Positions 8,384 to 16,690 of a stretch of 64,000 nucleotides of DNA are shown one piece after another. The stretch spans positions 1-64,000 of the forward strand of contig NZ_JADWYM010000038.1 of NCBI RefSeq assembly GCF_022414535.1, given 5' to 3'. How positions within the stretch are numbered: the stretch's first letter is position 1; each line of letters begins with the position of its first letter. The position numbers and the translations under genes are program-made. The DNA is from Streptomyces sp. MUM 2J (GTDB lineage: Bacteria > Actinomycetota > Actinomycetes > Streptomycetales > Streptomycetaceae). The notes under the pieces are model-generated. The model did not search any database. It saw only the letters and a program-made list of their open reading frames with translations, and was not told the origin of the DNA.

Positions 8384-8520
8384 GGTCACGAGTGACAGCC
8401 TTTCGGCCCCGGCCGGCTGTCCGGCAACCCTCCGTCCGTGGCGGGGTGCCCCGGGTGAGGACCAGGTCGCGGACAGCAAGGTCCGCGGCAAGCGCGGACC
8501 CCTCGCGGAACCAGGGGTCC
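8384..8520 (+). ncRNA. SAM riboswitch, SAM-IV type, with following hairpins
   Basis: Bases 8384-8463 match the conserved core of the SAM-I/SAM-IV clan as found in actinomycetes: GGTCACGAGTGACAGC, then CCGGCAACCCTCC, then GGCGGGGTGCCCCGGGTGA. A hairpin GCGGAC/GTCCGC (8469-8486) follows, the right place for the extra SAM-IV stem. An 8-bp stem GGACCCCT/AGGGGTCC (8496-8520) comes next. No sequence search was possible; the SAM-IV assignment rests on the signature and the actinobacterial context. The element would switch off the downstream aminotransferase when S-adenosylmethionine is plentiful, linking that gene to sulfur or methionine metabolism. Confidence 0.85.
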
Positions 8521-8545
8521 TGGGTCGTTCGAGGGAGTGTCCTCC

Positions 8546-8566
8546 GTGAGCAAGCGAATGCGCTAG
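8546..8566 (+). other. Possible six-codon leader ORF (VSKRMR) after the SAM riboswitch
   Basis: GTG AGC AAG CGA ATG CGC TAG lies 26 nt after the last riboswitch hairpin, with GAGGGA 9 nt before the GTG. It could be a translated leader between aptamer and gene, or a chance reading. It contains one internal Met codon but no run of Met or Cys codons, so a classical attenuation role is not obvious. Confidence 0.25.
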
Positions 8567-8695
8567 GGCCGCCGAGCCCCGCCTCCGCATCCTCTTCCCC
8601 CTTCACCACCCCCGCTGGAGCCGTGTGCCCGCGCCCCTGCCGCGCGGGCCGGTGCTCGCGGGGGAGGATCCCGCCTGCCTCACCGGAGTTGAGCC

Positions 8696-10072
8696 ATGTC
8701 CGTCTCCACCGCTGCCGTCGAGAAGACCTTCTGCCGCGACGTTCCGGAAGCGCTGCCCGTGCTCGGCCGCGACGTCACCGTCCCGCTCGTCACCGGGGGC
8801 GAGACCACCTACGCCGCGCTCGACTACGCGGCGAGCGCGCCCGCGCTCCAGCGGGTCTGGGACGACGTCGCCGCGTACGCGCCGTACTACGGCAGCGTCC
8901 ACCGCGGCGCCGGGCACCTCTCCCAGCTCTCCACCGGCCTGTTCGAGAACGCGCGTACCACGGTCGCCGAGTTCCTGGACTGCCGTGCCGGGGACCAGGT
9001 GGTCTTCACCCGATCCACCACCGACTCCCTGAACCTGCTGGCCCGCGCGCTCCCGGCCGGCTGCCGCGTCTTCGTCTTCGAGACCGAGCACCACGCCGCG
9101 CTGCTGCCCTGGCGGGACGCGCAGGTCACCTGCCTCGATGCGCCGTGCACCCCGCAGCTGGCCGTGGAGACCCTGGAACGGGCGCTCGCCGACCGCGACC
9201 CGCACGGCCCGGCCCTGGTCTGCGTCACCGGCGCCTCCAACGTCACCGGCGAGCTGTGGCCGGTGCGCGAACTGGCCGCCGCCGCCCACGCGCACGGCGC
9301 CCGCATCGTCCTGGACGCCGCCCAGCTGGCTCCGCACCACCCGGTCAGCGTCCGCGACCTCGACGTCGACTGGGTGGCCTTCTCCGGGCACAAGCTGTAC
9401 GCCCCCTTCGGCTCCGGAGTGCTGGCCGGCCGTGCCGACTGGCTGCGCGCGGCCGAGCCGTACCTCGCGGGCGGGGGCGCCAGCCGGACGGTGACGCGGC
9501 GCCCCGACGGGGGAGTGGAGGTGGAGTGGCACGAGAGCGCCGCACGCCACGAGGCGGGGTCGCCCAACGTCATCGGTGCCCATGCCGTCGCATCGGCCTG
9601 CAGGGCGCTCACGGAGGCCGGCTGGGACGACCTGGTCGCCCGGGAGCGGTACCTGCTCGCCAAGGTGCGGGAAGGGCTCGCGGCGGTGCCCGGGGCGAAG
9701 GTCCTGTCCCTGTTCGGCGACGGCGCCCCGCGCGTCGGGGTGCTCTCGTTCGTCGTCGACGGCTGGAGCGGCTCCGACCTCGCCGCGGCCCTCTCCGCCG
9801 AGTACGGCATCGGCGTCCGCGCCGGCCTGTTCTGTGCCCACCCCCTGGTCCGCACCCTCCTCGGCGGCGACCGCCGGGCGCGGGGGGAGTGCGGCGCCGC
9901 CGGTACCGCACCGGACGGGACCGCCCTCCAGGCCGTCCGCGTCAGCTTCGGTGCGGGAACCCCGGACGAGCACGTCGAGCGGTTCGTCACGGCCGTGAAG
10001 GAGCTGGTCGGGCGCGGCCCCCGGGGCACCCACCGCACGGCGGACGGCGGACGCGTCCCGGCGGGGGGATGA
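8696..10072 (+). CDS. Class V PLP-dependent aminotransferase (cysteine desulfurase/selenocysteine lyase-like)
   Basis: The 458-residue fold-type I enzyme is related to cysteine desulfurases (SufS/CsdA-like). The PLP lysine is Lys233 in FSGHKLYAPFGSG. The substrate-channel motif GSVHRGAG lies near residue 66 and the cofactor Asp/His region VLDAAQLAPHHP near 206. Cys residues sit near the C-terminal end (AGLFCAHPLVRTLLGG). The SAM-IV riboswitch upstream implies a job in sulfur amino acid supply, such as mobilising sulfur from cysteine or a related thiol. The exact substrate is not readable. A strong hairpin shared with the convergent next gene ends it. Confidence 0.85.
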   Translation: MSVSTAAVEKTFCRDVPEALPVLGRDVTVPLVTGGETTYAALDYAASAPALQRVWDDVAAYAPYYGSVHRGAGHLSQLSTGLFENARTTVAEFLDCRAGDQVVFTRSTTDSLNLLARALPAGCRVFVFETEHHAALLPWRDAQVTCLDAPCTPQLAVETLERALADRDPHGPALVCVTGASNVTGELWPVRELAAAAHAHGARIVLDAAQLAPHHPVSVRDLDVDWVAFSGHKLYAPFGSGVLAGRADWLRAAEPYLAGGGASRTVTRRPDGGVEVEWHESAARHEAGSPNVIGAHAVASACRALTEAGWDDLVARERYLLAKVREGLAAVPGAKVLSLFGDGAPRVGVLSFVVDGWSGSDLAAALSAEYGIGVRAGLFCAHPLVRTLLGGDRRARGECGAAGTAPDGTALQAVRVSFGAGTPDEHVERFVTAVKELVGRGPRGTHRTADGGRVPAGG

Positions 10073-10075
10073 CCC

Positions 10076-10114
10076 CTGACCGACCCGGCGCGCACTGCGC
10101 GCCGGGTCGGTCAG
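10076..10114. terminator. Bidirectional terminator between convergent genes
   Basis: A perfect 18-bp stem (10076-10093 with 10097-10114) closes a 3-nt loop. It sits 3 nt after the aminotransferase stop and includes the stop codon of the minus-strand RAM-domain gene (10111-10113), so it can serve both transcripts. Confidence 0.88.
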
Positions 10115-10392
10115 GAGTCCAGCCCGATGGCGAACGCGGCCTCCAGGTCGTGCTGCGAGTACGTCCGGAAGGCGACGTGCGTGTCCGTCGCCTCCACACC
10201 CGGGATCCTGCTGATGCGTCCCGGGATCACGTCGGCGAGGTCGTCGTGCCGCTGGACCCTGACCATCGCGATGAGGTCGTAGGTGCCGGTCACCGAGAAC
10301 ACCTCGCTGACGCTGTCCAGCGACGCGATCTGCTCGGCGATCTCGGGGATCCGGTCCACGCTGGTCTTGATGAGGACGATCGCGGTGATCAC
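10111..10392 (-). CDS. Stand-alone Lrp/AsnC ligand-binding (RAM) domain protein
   Basis: The 93-residue protein is a complete RAM domain (beta-alpha-beta-beta-alpha-beta) from the C-terminal half of Lrp/AsnC regulators. It has no DNA-binding helix-turn-helix. The pattern VFSVTGTYDLIAMVRV is typical of the effector-binding part. Such proteins oligomerise and bind amino acids, and they may tune full-length Lrp members. Its GTG start (10390-10392) overlaps the TGA of the upstream rhomboid gene, so the two are translated together. Why a rhomboid and a RAM protein should be coupled is unknown. Confidence 0.88.
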   Translation of the reverse strand: MITAIVLIKTSVDRIPEIAEQIASLDSVSEVFSVTGTYDLIAMVRVQRHDDLADVIPGRISRIPGVEATDTHVAFRTYSQHDLEAAFAIGLDS

Positions 10393-11123
10393 GGCTGGTT
10401 CTCTCCCTCGGGAGCCGGAGCGGGGGCGGGTTTCACTCTAGCCGGGCGGTGGAACCGGGCCCACGCGTAAGCCAGGCCCAGTCCGAAGCCCACCAGGTGG
10501 GCCAGGTAGGCCACACCCGGGCCCGCCGGAGCCCGCCCGGCCGCCAGCCATTGCAGGGTCGCCCAGAAGGGCAGGACGACCCAGGCGGGGAAGCGCAGCG
10601 GGAGGAAGAGGAGGAAGGGCAGGAGACTGGTGACCCGGGCTCGGGGGAACAGGTACAGGAACGCGCCGAGGACCGCCGAGATCGCGCCGGAGGCGCCCAC
10701 CAGCGACTGCTCCGATCCGGCGTTGGCGGCTGCGTAGCCCAGCAGGGCGAGGTAGCCGCAGCCCAGGTAGAAGAGAATGAACTGCACCCGTCCCATCCGT
10801 TCCTCGGTCATCACCCCGAAGACGAGGAGGAAGAGCATGTTGCCCAGCAGGTGCACCCAGCTGCCGTGGACGAACAGCGCCGTGGCGGGCGTGAGAGCCG
10901 ATCCCGCGGAGCCCTCGAACAGCTCGGCCGGTACGACGCCCCAGCGGCGGAAGTAGGCCCGCTGCGCGGCGACCAGCGCGTCGCCGGTGCCGTAGACCGG
11001 GTTCAGGCCCGAGGCCGGGCCGATCACGAAGATCAGGCAGCACAGGGCGATCAGTCCGTACGTCACCGGTGCCGCGGGGCGCCGGATCGCTTGGCCCAGG
11101 GGGCCGTTCCAGTAGCCGATCAC
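10389..11123 (-). CDS. Rhomboid family intramembrane serine protease
   Basis: The 244-residue, six-helix membrane protein has the rhomboid signature: HLLGNMLF (oxyanion Asn), catalytic Ser in GASGAISAVLG and catalytic His in AHLVGFGLG. It cleaves substrates inside the membrane; targets cannot be inferred. No Shine-Dalgarno is seen before GTG 11123. A -10-like CATGAT (minus strand, 11130-11135) ends 6 nt upstream, so a leaderless mRNA is likely and supports this start. It is translationally coupled to the RAM-domain gene. Confidence 0.88.
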   Translation of the reverse strand: MIGYWNGPLGQAIRRPAAPVTYGLIALCCLIFVIGPASGLNPVYGTGDALVAAQRAYFRRWGVVPAELFEGSAGSALTPATALFVHGSWVHLLGNMLFLLVFGVMTEERMGRVQFILFYLGCGYLALLGYAAANAGSEQSLVGASGAISAVLGAFLYLFPRARVTSLLPFLLFLPLRFPAWVVLPFWATLQWLAAGRAPAGPGVAYLAHLVGFGLGLAYAWARFHRPARVKPAPAPAPEGENQP

Positions 11124-11277
11124 GAACAGATCATGACGTAACGGGAGGCACCCGTACGGATCGCCTCGCCGCCGTGGACGGACCAGCGGCGGGTTGCCGC
11201 CAGGCCGTAGGGTTACGAGCCACGTGCACCGGGGAGTCCGGTGCGTCACGGACACTGGAAGAAAGCGAACAGCCACG

Positions 11278-11517
11278 ATGACGGTTCCCCTGCCGACCGC
11301 CACGACGCGATGGCGCTGCACGCTCTGCGGCAACCTCACCCGCTTCGACGTCACCCGCTCGTCGAAGGTCGTCGAGTACGTCCACCTCGACCTGGCCGGT
11401 GAGCCGAAGGTCGAGGAGCGCGAGGTGGTCAGTGAGACCATCGAGTCCGTGCGGTGTCGCTGGTGCAACGCCGTGGACCAGGTGGAGCTGGTGGACAGGC
11501 CGGGTGCCGACTCCTGA
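11278..11517 (+). CDS. Small zinc-ribbon protein of unknown function
   Basis: The 79-residue protein has two CxxC knuckles, CTLCGN near residue 15 and CRWCN near 62, which probably bind one Zn2+. A beta-rich middle carries an FDVTRSSKVVEY segment. I recognise it as a conserved actinobacterial hypothetical but know no function. ATG 11278 was chosen because purine-rich GGAAGAAAG lies about 12 nt upstream. It reads divergently from the rhomboid gene and towards the NYN gene. Confidence 0.75.
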   Translation: MTVPLPTATTRWRCTLCGNLTRFDVTRSSKVVEYVHLDLAGEPKVEEREVVSETIESVRCRWCNAVDQVELVDRPGADS

Positions 11518-11588
11518 CGGAGCGGGCCGCCGGCCTCGTGACAGGTGATCCCGCGCGGGATCGGGCACGACAGGTGATGAGGTGACGG

Positions 11589-12932
11589 ATGGTGGAGACC
11601 ACAGGCGGGGGGCCGGGCGACGGCGCCGCTGAGGTGTTCGACCGTCCGCTGCCCGACGGTGTGCGCCGCAGGGTCGTCCAGATCGTCTCGGACGCCTTCG
11701 GCGGCCTGACCCTCAATGAACTGCCCGCGCAGTTGCGGCAGTACGCCCGCTTCGCCCCGAACCGGCGGGCCAAGTTCGCCGGGAACGCGATGGCGGCGGC
11801 CCTGGAGACCGATCCGCTGTTCCGGCAGCGCGTCGGGGAGAAGTTCAGAGAGGCCCAGCCGGAACTGGCCGGCGCCCTCGACTCCGGCGCGCCGCCCCCG
11901 GCCGCGGATCCGCTCGACGTGGCGTCCGCGGCCTATGTGCTGAGGCCCACCGGCTGGGCGAAGCTGGTGACCGCGGCCGGCGAGGAGGCGCAGCGCGCCG
12001 ACGCCGAACGCGCCGACGAGGAGAGCCGCGCCGAACTGGAGCGGTTGCGCGAGCAGCTCGCCCAGGCCCGCGAGCACACCCGCGCCGAGACGGAGCAGCT
12101 GCGCACCGAGCTGGACACGGCGAAGAAGGAAGCCGAATCGCTTCACCGCAAGCTGCGCGCGGCCCTGAGCGACGTCAAGCGCGGCGAGGCCGCCCTGCGC
12201 AAGGCGCACGCGGAGACGGAGGCGGTGCGCACGGAGACGCAGGCCCAGATCTCGGCCGCCGAGAGCGAGTCGCGGCGGCTCAAGGCGCGTCTCGGGGAGA
12301 CGGAGGCCGCTCTGGAGGCCACGCGCAGAGCAGTGCGGGAGGGGCGCAGTGTCGAGGACATGCGCGTCCGTCTGCTCCTGGACACCCTTCTGGACGCCAC
12401 GCAGGGTCTGCGCCGGGAGCTGGCGCTGCCCCCGGTGTCCGTACGGCCCGCGGAGACCGTGGACGCCGTGGAGCCGGGCCGGATGACGCCCAAGGACATC
12501 GCCGCCCGCGCGCTGTCGGAGCACGACCCCGCGATCCTGGACCAGTTGCTGGCGCTGCCGCAGGCGCATCTCGTCGTCGACGGCTACAACGTCACCAAGA
12601 CCGGCTATCCGCAGATGCCGCTGGAGAAGCAGCGGCTGAGGCTGCTCGGGCAGCTCTCCGCGCTCGCCGCGCAGACCGGCGCCGAGGTCACCTGTGTCTT
12701 CGACGGCGCGGAGCTGGCCGCGCCGGTGCTGCTGGCGCCGCCGCGCGGAGTGCGGGTGCTGTTCTCCAAGCCCGGGGTCACCGCCGACGAGCTGATCCGC
12801 CAGCTGGTGCGCGCCGAGCCGCCCGGCCGGCCCGTCATCGTCGCCTCCACCGACCGGGAGGTGGCCGACGGGGTCGCCCGGGCCGGTGCCCGGCCCGTGG
12901 CTTCTGCGGTACTCCTGAAGCGACTGTCCTGA
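11589..12932 (+). CDS. NYN-domain (YacP-like) RNA-binding/nuclease protein with coiled coil
   Basis: The 447-residue protein has three parts. Residues 1-110 are a helical region. About 130-245 is a long, charged coiled coil. About 310-447 is a PIN-like NYN domain beginning HLVVDGYNVTKTGYP, with acidic residues (Asp in VDGYN, Asp in CVFDGAE, Asp in ASTDREV) spaced as in YacP/NYN nucleases. Bacterial YacP-like proteins act on RNA. The coiled coil suggests oligomerisation or docking. GTG-like purine context and ATG 11589 fit the family start. Its substrate is not known. Confidence 0.82.
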   Translation: MVETTGGGPGDGAAEVFDRPLPDGVRRRVVQIVSDAFGGLTLNELPAQLRQYARFAPNRRAKFAGNAMAAALETDPLFRQRVGEKFREAQPELAGALDSGAPPPAADPLDVASAAYVLRPTGWAKLVTAAGEEAQRADAERADEESRAELERLREQLAQAREHTRAETEQLRTELDTAKKEAESLHRKLRAALSDVKRGEAALRKAHAETEAVRTETQAQISAAESESRRLKARLGETEAALEATRRAVREGRSVEDMRVRLLLDTLLDATQGLRRELALPPVSVRPAETVDAVEPGRMTPKDIAARALSEHDPAILDQLLALPQAHLVVDGYNVTKTGYPQMPLEKQRLRLLGQLSALAAQTGAEVTCVFDGAELAAPVLLAPPRGVRVLFSKPGVTADELIRQLVRAEPPGRPVIVASTDREVADGVARAGARPVASAVLLKRLS

Positions 12933-13061
12933 AGGTCCAACACGCGCATCCGATGTCCGAATTGATGTGATCCGGTGTGCGACGTTGGGTCAATCGCATA
13001 TCACTTGGCGTGAGTTGAGGGCAAAAAAACGCCTGGGCACAGAGTTTTTTGTGGTGAGGAT

Positions 13062-13091
13062 TTGAACTGATCACAGATGGGTCACTAGGGT
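13062..13091 (+). promoter_or_regulatory. Probable sigma-70-type promoter of the first NlpC/P60 gene
   Basis: TTGAAC (13062-13067) and TAGGGT (13086-13091) are separated by 18 nt. The start point would fall near 13098 and give a leader of about 46 nt that includes AAGGAG at 13129-13134. The preceding 100 bases are unusually A/T-rich for this genome, with an A7 and a T6 tract. No known riboswitch core was recognised in 12933-13143. Confidence 0.5.
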
Positions 13092-13143
13092 CGGGCCTCG
13101 AACCTCCGAACGGGTGATCACTCTCAAGAAGGAGTTCGCCTCC

Positions 13144-14178
13144 GTGGCGTCCCACCGTCGACCCAAGCAGCCGAGTCGCGCACGCGTGACCGTGCTGACC
13201 ACCGCAGCAGCCGCCGCCGTCGCCTTCAGCGCTCAGGCCGCCAACGCCGCGCCCAGCGAGAAGCCGACCAAGGACGAGGTCAAGGCGAAGGTCGACAAGC
13301 TGTACGAGGAGGCCGAACAGGCCACCGAGAAGTACAACGGCGCCAAGGAGAAGCAGGAGAAGCTCCAGAAGGAGATCTCCACGATCCAGGACAACGTCGC
13401 CCGCGGCCAGGAGGACCTCAACGAGCTCCGCGACTCCATAGGCATGGCCGCCGCCGCCCAGTACCGCACGGGCACCATCGACTCCTCCGTCCAGCTGTTC
13501 CTGTCCTCCGACCCGGACGACTACCTGGACAAGGCGTCCACCATGGACCAGCTCAGCGCCCAGCAGGTGGAGGCGCTGAAGAAGATCCAGGAGAAGCAGC
13601 GCGAGCTCGCCCAGGAGCGGTCCGAGGCCTCCGAGAAGCTGAAGGACCTCGCCGCCACCCGGACCGAACTCGGCAAGAAGAAGCAGGAAGTCCAGGCCAA
13701 GCTCGCCGAGGCGCAGAAGCTCCTCAACTCCCTGACGGCCGCCGAGAAGGCCTCCCTGGCCGCGGAGCAGGCGCGCGCCAGCCGCTCGTCCACGGCCCGC
13801 GTCGACCTCAGCGGCGCCACCGCCGGCTCCAGCCGGGCCATGGCCGCCTTCCAGGCCGCCCAGAGCAAGATCGGCTCGCCGTACGTCTACGGCGCCTCCG
13901 GCCCGTCCTCCTTCGACTGCTCGGGCCTGACCAGCTGGGCGTACGCCCAGGCGGGCGTCTCCATACCGCGCACCTCCCAGGCGCAGGCCGGCGCCGGCAC
14001 CCGGATCTACAGCCAGTCGCAGCTCCACGTCGGTGACCTGGTCATCTTCTACGGCGACCAGCACCACGTCGGCTTCTACGCCGGCAACGGCCAGGTCCTG
14101 CACGCCCCGCGCACCGGGACCGTCGTGCGCTACGAGTCGATCAACAACATGCCGTTCCAGTTCGGCGTCCGGATCTGA
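13144..14178 (+). CDS. Secreted NlpC/P60 peptidoglycan endopeptidase (first of tandem pair)
   Basis: The 344-residue secreted hydrolase probably cleaves the D-Glu/mDAP bond of stem peptides, like mycobacterial RipA/RipC. It has a signal peptide (residues 1 to about 37, ending AANA-AP), a long coiled coil (about 45-215) and a C-terminal NlpC/P60 domain. Catalytic Cys259 is in FDCSGL and His308 in HHVGFY, with a third polar position near HAPRTG. GTG 13144 is preferred because AAGGAG lies 9 nt upstream and a clean signal peptide follows. The gene matches the position of Rv2190c in M. tuberculosis. The coiled coil may bind a septal activator. Confidence 0.92.
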   Translation: MASHRRPKQPSRARVTVLTTAAAAAVAFSAQAANAAPSEKPTKDEVKAKVDKLYEEAEQATEKYNGAKEKQEKLQKEISTIQDNVARGQEDLNELRDSIGMAAAAQYRTGTIDSSVQLFLSSDPDDYLDKASTMDQLSAQQVEALKKIQEKQRELAQERSEASEKLKDLAATRTELGKKKQEVQAKLAEAQKLLNSLTAAEKASLAAEQARASRSSTARVDLSGATAGSSRAMAAFQAAQSKIGSPYVYGASGPSSFDCSGLTSWAYAQAGVSIPRTSQAQAGAGTRIYSQSQLHVGDLVIFYGDQHHVGFYAGNGQVLHAPRTGTVVRYESINNMPFQFGVRI

Positions 14179-14428
14179 GACCGCCCCCTCAAGATCAACA
14201 CGGCACACCGCCCGAACGGGCGAATCGCCAGGACGCGCTTCTGCTCCGCGCCCCGCCGGTGACCTGCGTCAGCGGCGGGGCGTCACCGTGCGTGGTCGCG
14301 GAGGTCTTTGGCCGGTGCCCGGTCGCGGGGCTACTGTCTGCCGCGTTTCCCCCACCACCGGGACGCGCCACCGCCCGCCCCGGCACGGGGGAAGTCCCCG
14401 TCCCCCAGCGGAAGGAGTGCGGCTCCCC

Positions 14429-15451
14429 GTGGGCTCCCATCGCCGTCTCGCACCATCAGGGTTCGACAAGGGCGCCTCGGCCGCCCTGGGTCTGCTGTCG
14501 GCCACAGCCGCTGTCCTGGCCGCCGTACCGGCCGTGCCCGCCGCGGCAGCGCCGCACGACGACACCCGGGCCGAGGTGGACCGCCTCTACGAGGAGGCCG
14601 AACAGGCCACCGAGGCCTACAACAAGGCCGACGAGCGGGCCGACGCGCTGCGCGCGGAGGTCCTCACCGCGCAGGACCGGATCGCCCGCCGGCAGGACCG
14701 CATCAACACCATGCGAGAGGCGCTCGGTTCGCTCGCGGGTGCCCAGTACCGCTCCGGCGGCCTCGACCCGTCCGTGGCACTGCTGTTCTCCGACGACCCG
14801 GACGACTACCTCGACAAGGCCTCCGTCCTCGACCGGATCACCACCCGTCAGGCCGGCGAGCTCGCCGAACTGCAGAAGGCGATGCGCGCACTCGCCCAAG
14901 AGCGGTCCGAGGCAGCCCGGACCCTGAGGGACCTGGAGCACAGCCGCAGGGCTGTCGCCCGGCACAAGAGGACCGTCGAGCACAAGCTCGCCGAGGCGCG
15001 CCGTCTGCTCAACGCCCTGGCACCCCGCGAGCGCGCCGCCTACGACCGGGTCTCCCGGTCCGGTCGCACCGGCCTGCCCGTCCCCACCGGCACCGTCCCC
15101 GCCTCCGGCCGGGCGGCGGCCGCCGTCGCCGCGGCGCGCTCCGCGCTCGGCAAGCCGTACGTGTGGGGCGCCAGCGGCCCGTCCGGCTTCGACTGCTCGG
15201 GCCTGATGCAGTGGTCGTACGCGCAGGCCGGCGTCGCCCTGCCGCGCACCTCCCAGGCCCAGCGGCACGCCGGCCGGCACGTCCCGCTCTCCCAGGCCCG
15301 CCCCGGTGACCTCGTCGTGTACCGCTCCGACGCCAGCCACGTGGGCATGTACGTGGGAAACGGCCAGGTGATCCACGCCCCCTACCCGGGTGCGCCGGTG
15401 CGTTACGACCCGGTGGGCATGATGCCCGTCTCGTCGGTGACCCGGGTCTGA
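14429..15451 (+). CDS. Secreted NlpC/P60 peptidoglycan endopeptidase (second of tandem pair)
   Basis: The 340-residue protein has the same plan as its neighbour: signal peptide, coiled coil (about residues 45-215) and NlpC/P60 domain with Cys256 in FDCSGL and His in SHVGMYVG. Local identity is high throughout, for example RLYEEAEQATE and DDPDDYLDKAS, so the pair arose by tandem duplication. GTG 14429 is chosen because AAGGAG lies 11 nt upstream, mirroring the first copy. The spacer of about 250 nt suggests its own promoter. The coiled coil differs more in charge than the catalytic domain, which would allow different partners. Confidence 0.9.
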   Translation: MGSHRRLAPSGFDKGASAALGLLSATAAVLAAVPAVPAAAAPHDDTRAEVDRLYEEAEQATEAYNKADERADALRAEVLTAQDRIARRQDRINTMREALGSLAGAQYRSGGLDPSVALLFSDDPDDYLDKASVLDRITTRQAGELAELQKAMRALAQERSEAARTLRDLEHSRRAVARHKRTVEHKLAEARRLLNALAPRERAAYDRVSRSGRTGLPVPTGTVPASGRAAAAVAAARSALGKPYVWGASGPSGFDCSGLMQWSYAQAGVALPRTSQAQRHAGRHVPLSQARPGDLVVYRSDASHVGMYVGNGQVIHAPYPGAPVRYDPVGMMPVSSVTRV

Positions 15452-15480
15452 CCGGCGCCGTTCGCCGTACGATCGGAAGG

Positions 15481-16677
15481 ATGGCTGGTCGACGGCGGGC
15501 AGGGAGATCCCCGGTGGCAGGGCTGTGTCTGCTGCTCGTCCTGCTCGCGGGATGCGGCGGACGGCCCGCCACCGACACGGTGCGGGCCGACGTGCAGCGG
15601 CTGCTGGACCGGCGGGCGGCGGCCGTCCTCGGCCACGACGAGGCGGCCTACGACCGGACCGGTGCCCGCGACGGGTACACCGAGCTGCGCCGGGTGCCGT
15701 TCGAACAGTGGGAGTACCGGGTCACCGCCGTGCACCGCGGCGCCGGCGCGGACAGCGCGACGGCCGACGCCGACCTGCGCTACCGCCTGCGCGGTTACGA
15801 CAGCGCCCCCGTCGTGGTCGGCCGCACCCTGCGGCTGACCCGGGGTGCGGACGGACAGTGGTCCGTGGCCACGGACCGGCCCGCGGGAAAGGCCGGGCAG
15901 CAGCTGTGGGACCAGGGGGAGGTCACCGTCGTGCGCGGCGCGCACAGCCTCGTCCTGGGCGTCGGGCGGAGCGGCACGGAACTCAGGTCCTACGCCGGCC
16001 TGGCCGACCGTGCGGTGCCCGCCGTGTCGGACGCCTGGGGCACCGACTGGAGCCGCAGCGTCGTGGTGCTCGTGCCGAAGTCGCTGGAGGGCATGGCGGG
16101 TCTGCTCGGCTCGCCCGCCTCCTCCTACCGGGGCATCGCGGCGGTCACGACCGGGGAGACCGGTGCCCCCGCGAAGGCGCCCGCGGACCGGGTCATCGTC
16201 AACCCCGACGCCTACGGGATGCTCGGCTCGCTGGGCCGGCAGGTCGTGCTCACCCACGAGACCACGCATGTCGCCACCCGCCGCGCCACCACGGCGGCCA
16301 CCCCGCTGTGGCTGTCGGAGGGCTACGCCGACTGGGCCGGGTACCGCGGCAGCGGCCGCCCCCCTGCCCAGGCGGCGCCGGAGCTGGCGCGCGCGGTGGC
16401 CGCGGGCCGCGTCCCGGCCGGGCTGCCCGCCGACGGGGACTTCGGCTTCCTGGGGGACGCGCAGGAGCTGGCGCAGGCCTACGAGGGCGGCTGGCTGGCG
16501 TGCCGGATGATCGCGGAGCGGTGGGGCGAGGCGCGGCTGGGGGAGTTCTACCGGGCGGTGGGCGCGCACCGGCAGCGGGACGGCGCGGTCGAGGACGCGC
16601 TGCGGAGGGTGCTCGGGACCACCATCGAGGAGTTCACCGCGCAGTGGCGCGCGTACCTGGGGGAGCAGCTGGGCTGA
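15481..16677 (+). CDS. Lipoprotein with gluzincin (peptidase MA-like) metallopeptidase domain
   Basis: The 398-residue lipoprotein has lipobox LAGC (Cys25), a beta-rich middle resembling an NTF2/SnoaL-like fold (about 35-130) and a C-terminal zinc peptidase domain. The metal site is H259-E-T-T-H263, with Glu280 in LSEGYADW downstream, the spacing of gluzincins. It would work on the outer face of the membrane. A TACGAT hexamer lies just before ATG 15481, so transcription may start at the codon. It follows the two P60 hydrolases on the same strand, consistent with a cell-wall or envelope role, but the substrate is unknown. Confidence 0.82.
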   Translation: MAGRRRAGRSPVAGLCLLLVLLAGCGGRPATDTVRADVQRLLDRRAAAVLGHDEAAYDRTGARDGYTELRRVPFEQWEYRVTAVHRGAGADSATADADLRYRLRGYDSAPVVVGRTLRLTRGADGQWSVATDRPAGKAGQQLWDQGEVTVVRGAHSLVLGVGRSGTELRSYAGLADRAVPAVSDAWGTDWSRSVVVLVPKSLEGMAGLLGSPASSYRGIAAVTTGETGAPAKAPADRVIVNPDAYGMLGSLGRQVVLTHETTHVATRRATTAATPLWLSEGYADWAGYRGSGRPPAQAAPELARAVAAGRVPAGLPADGDFGFLGDAQELAQAYEGGWLACRMIAERWGEARLGEFYRAVGAHRQRDGAVEDALRRVLGTTIEEFTAQWRAYLGEQLG

Positions 16678-16690
16678 TCCCCCAGCCGGG

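Noticed and set aside
12933..13143. Possible c-di-AMP (ydaO-type) riboswitch before the first P60 gene
   Set aside because: Such riboswitches occur before other Streptomyces cell-wall hydrolase genes, but none of the conserved core motifs was found here. A promoter with a short leader explains the region.
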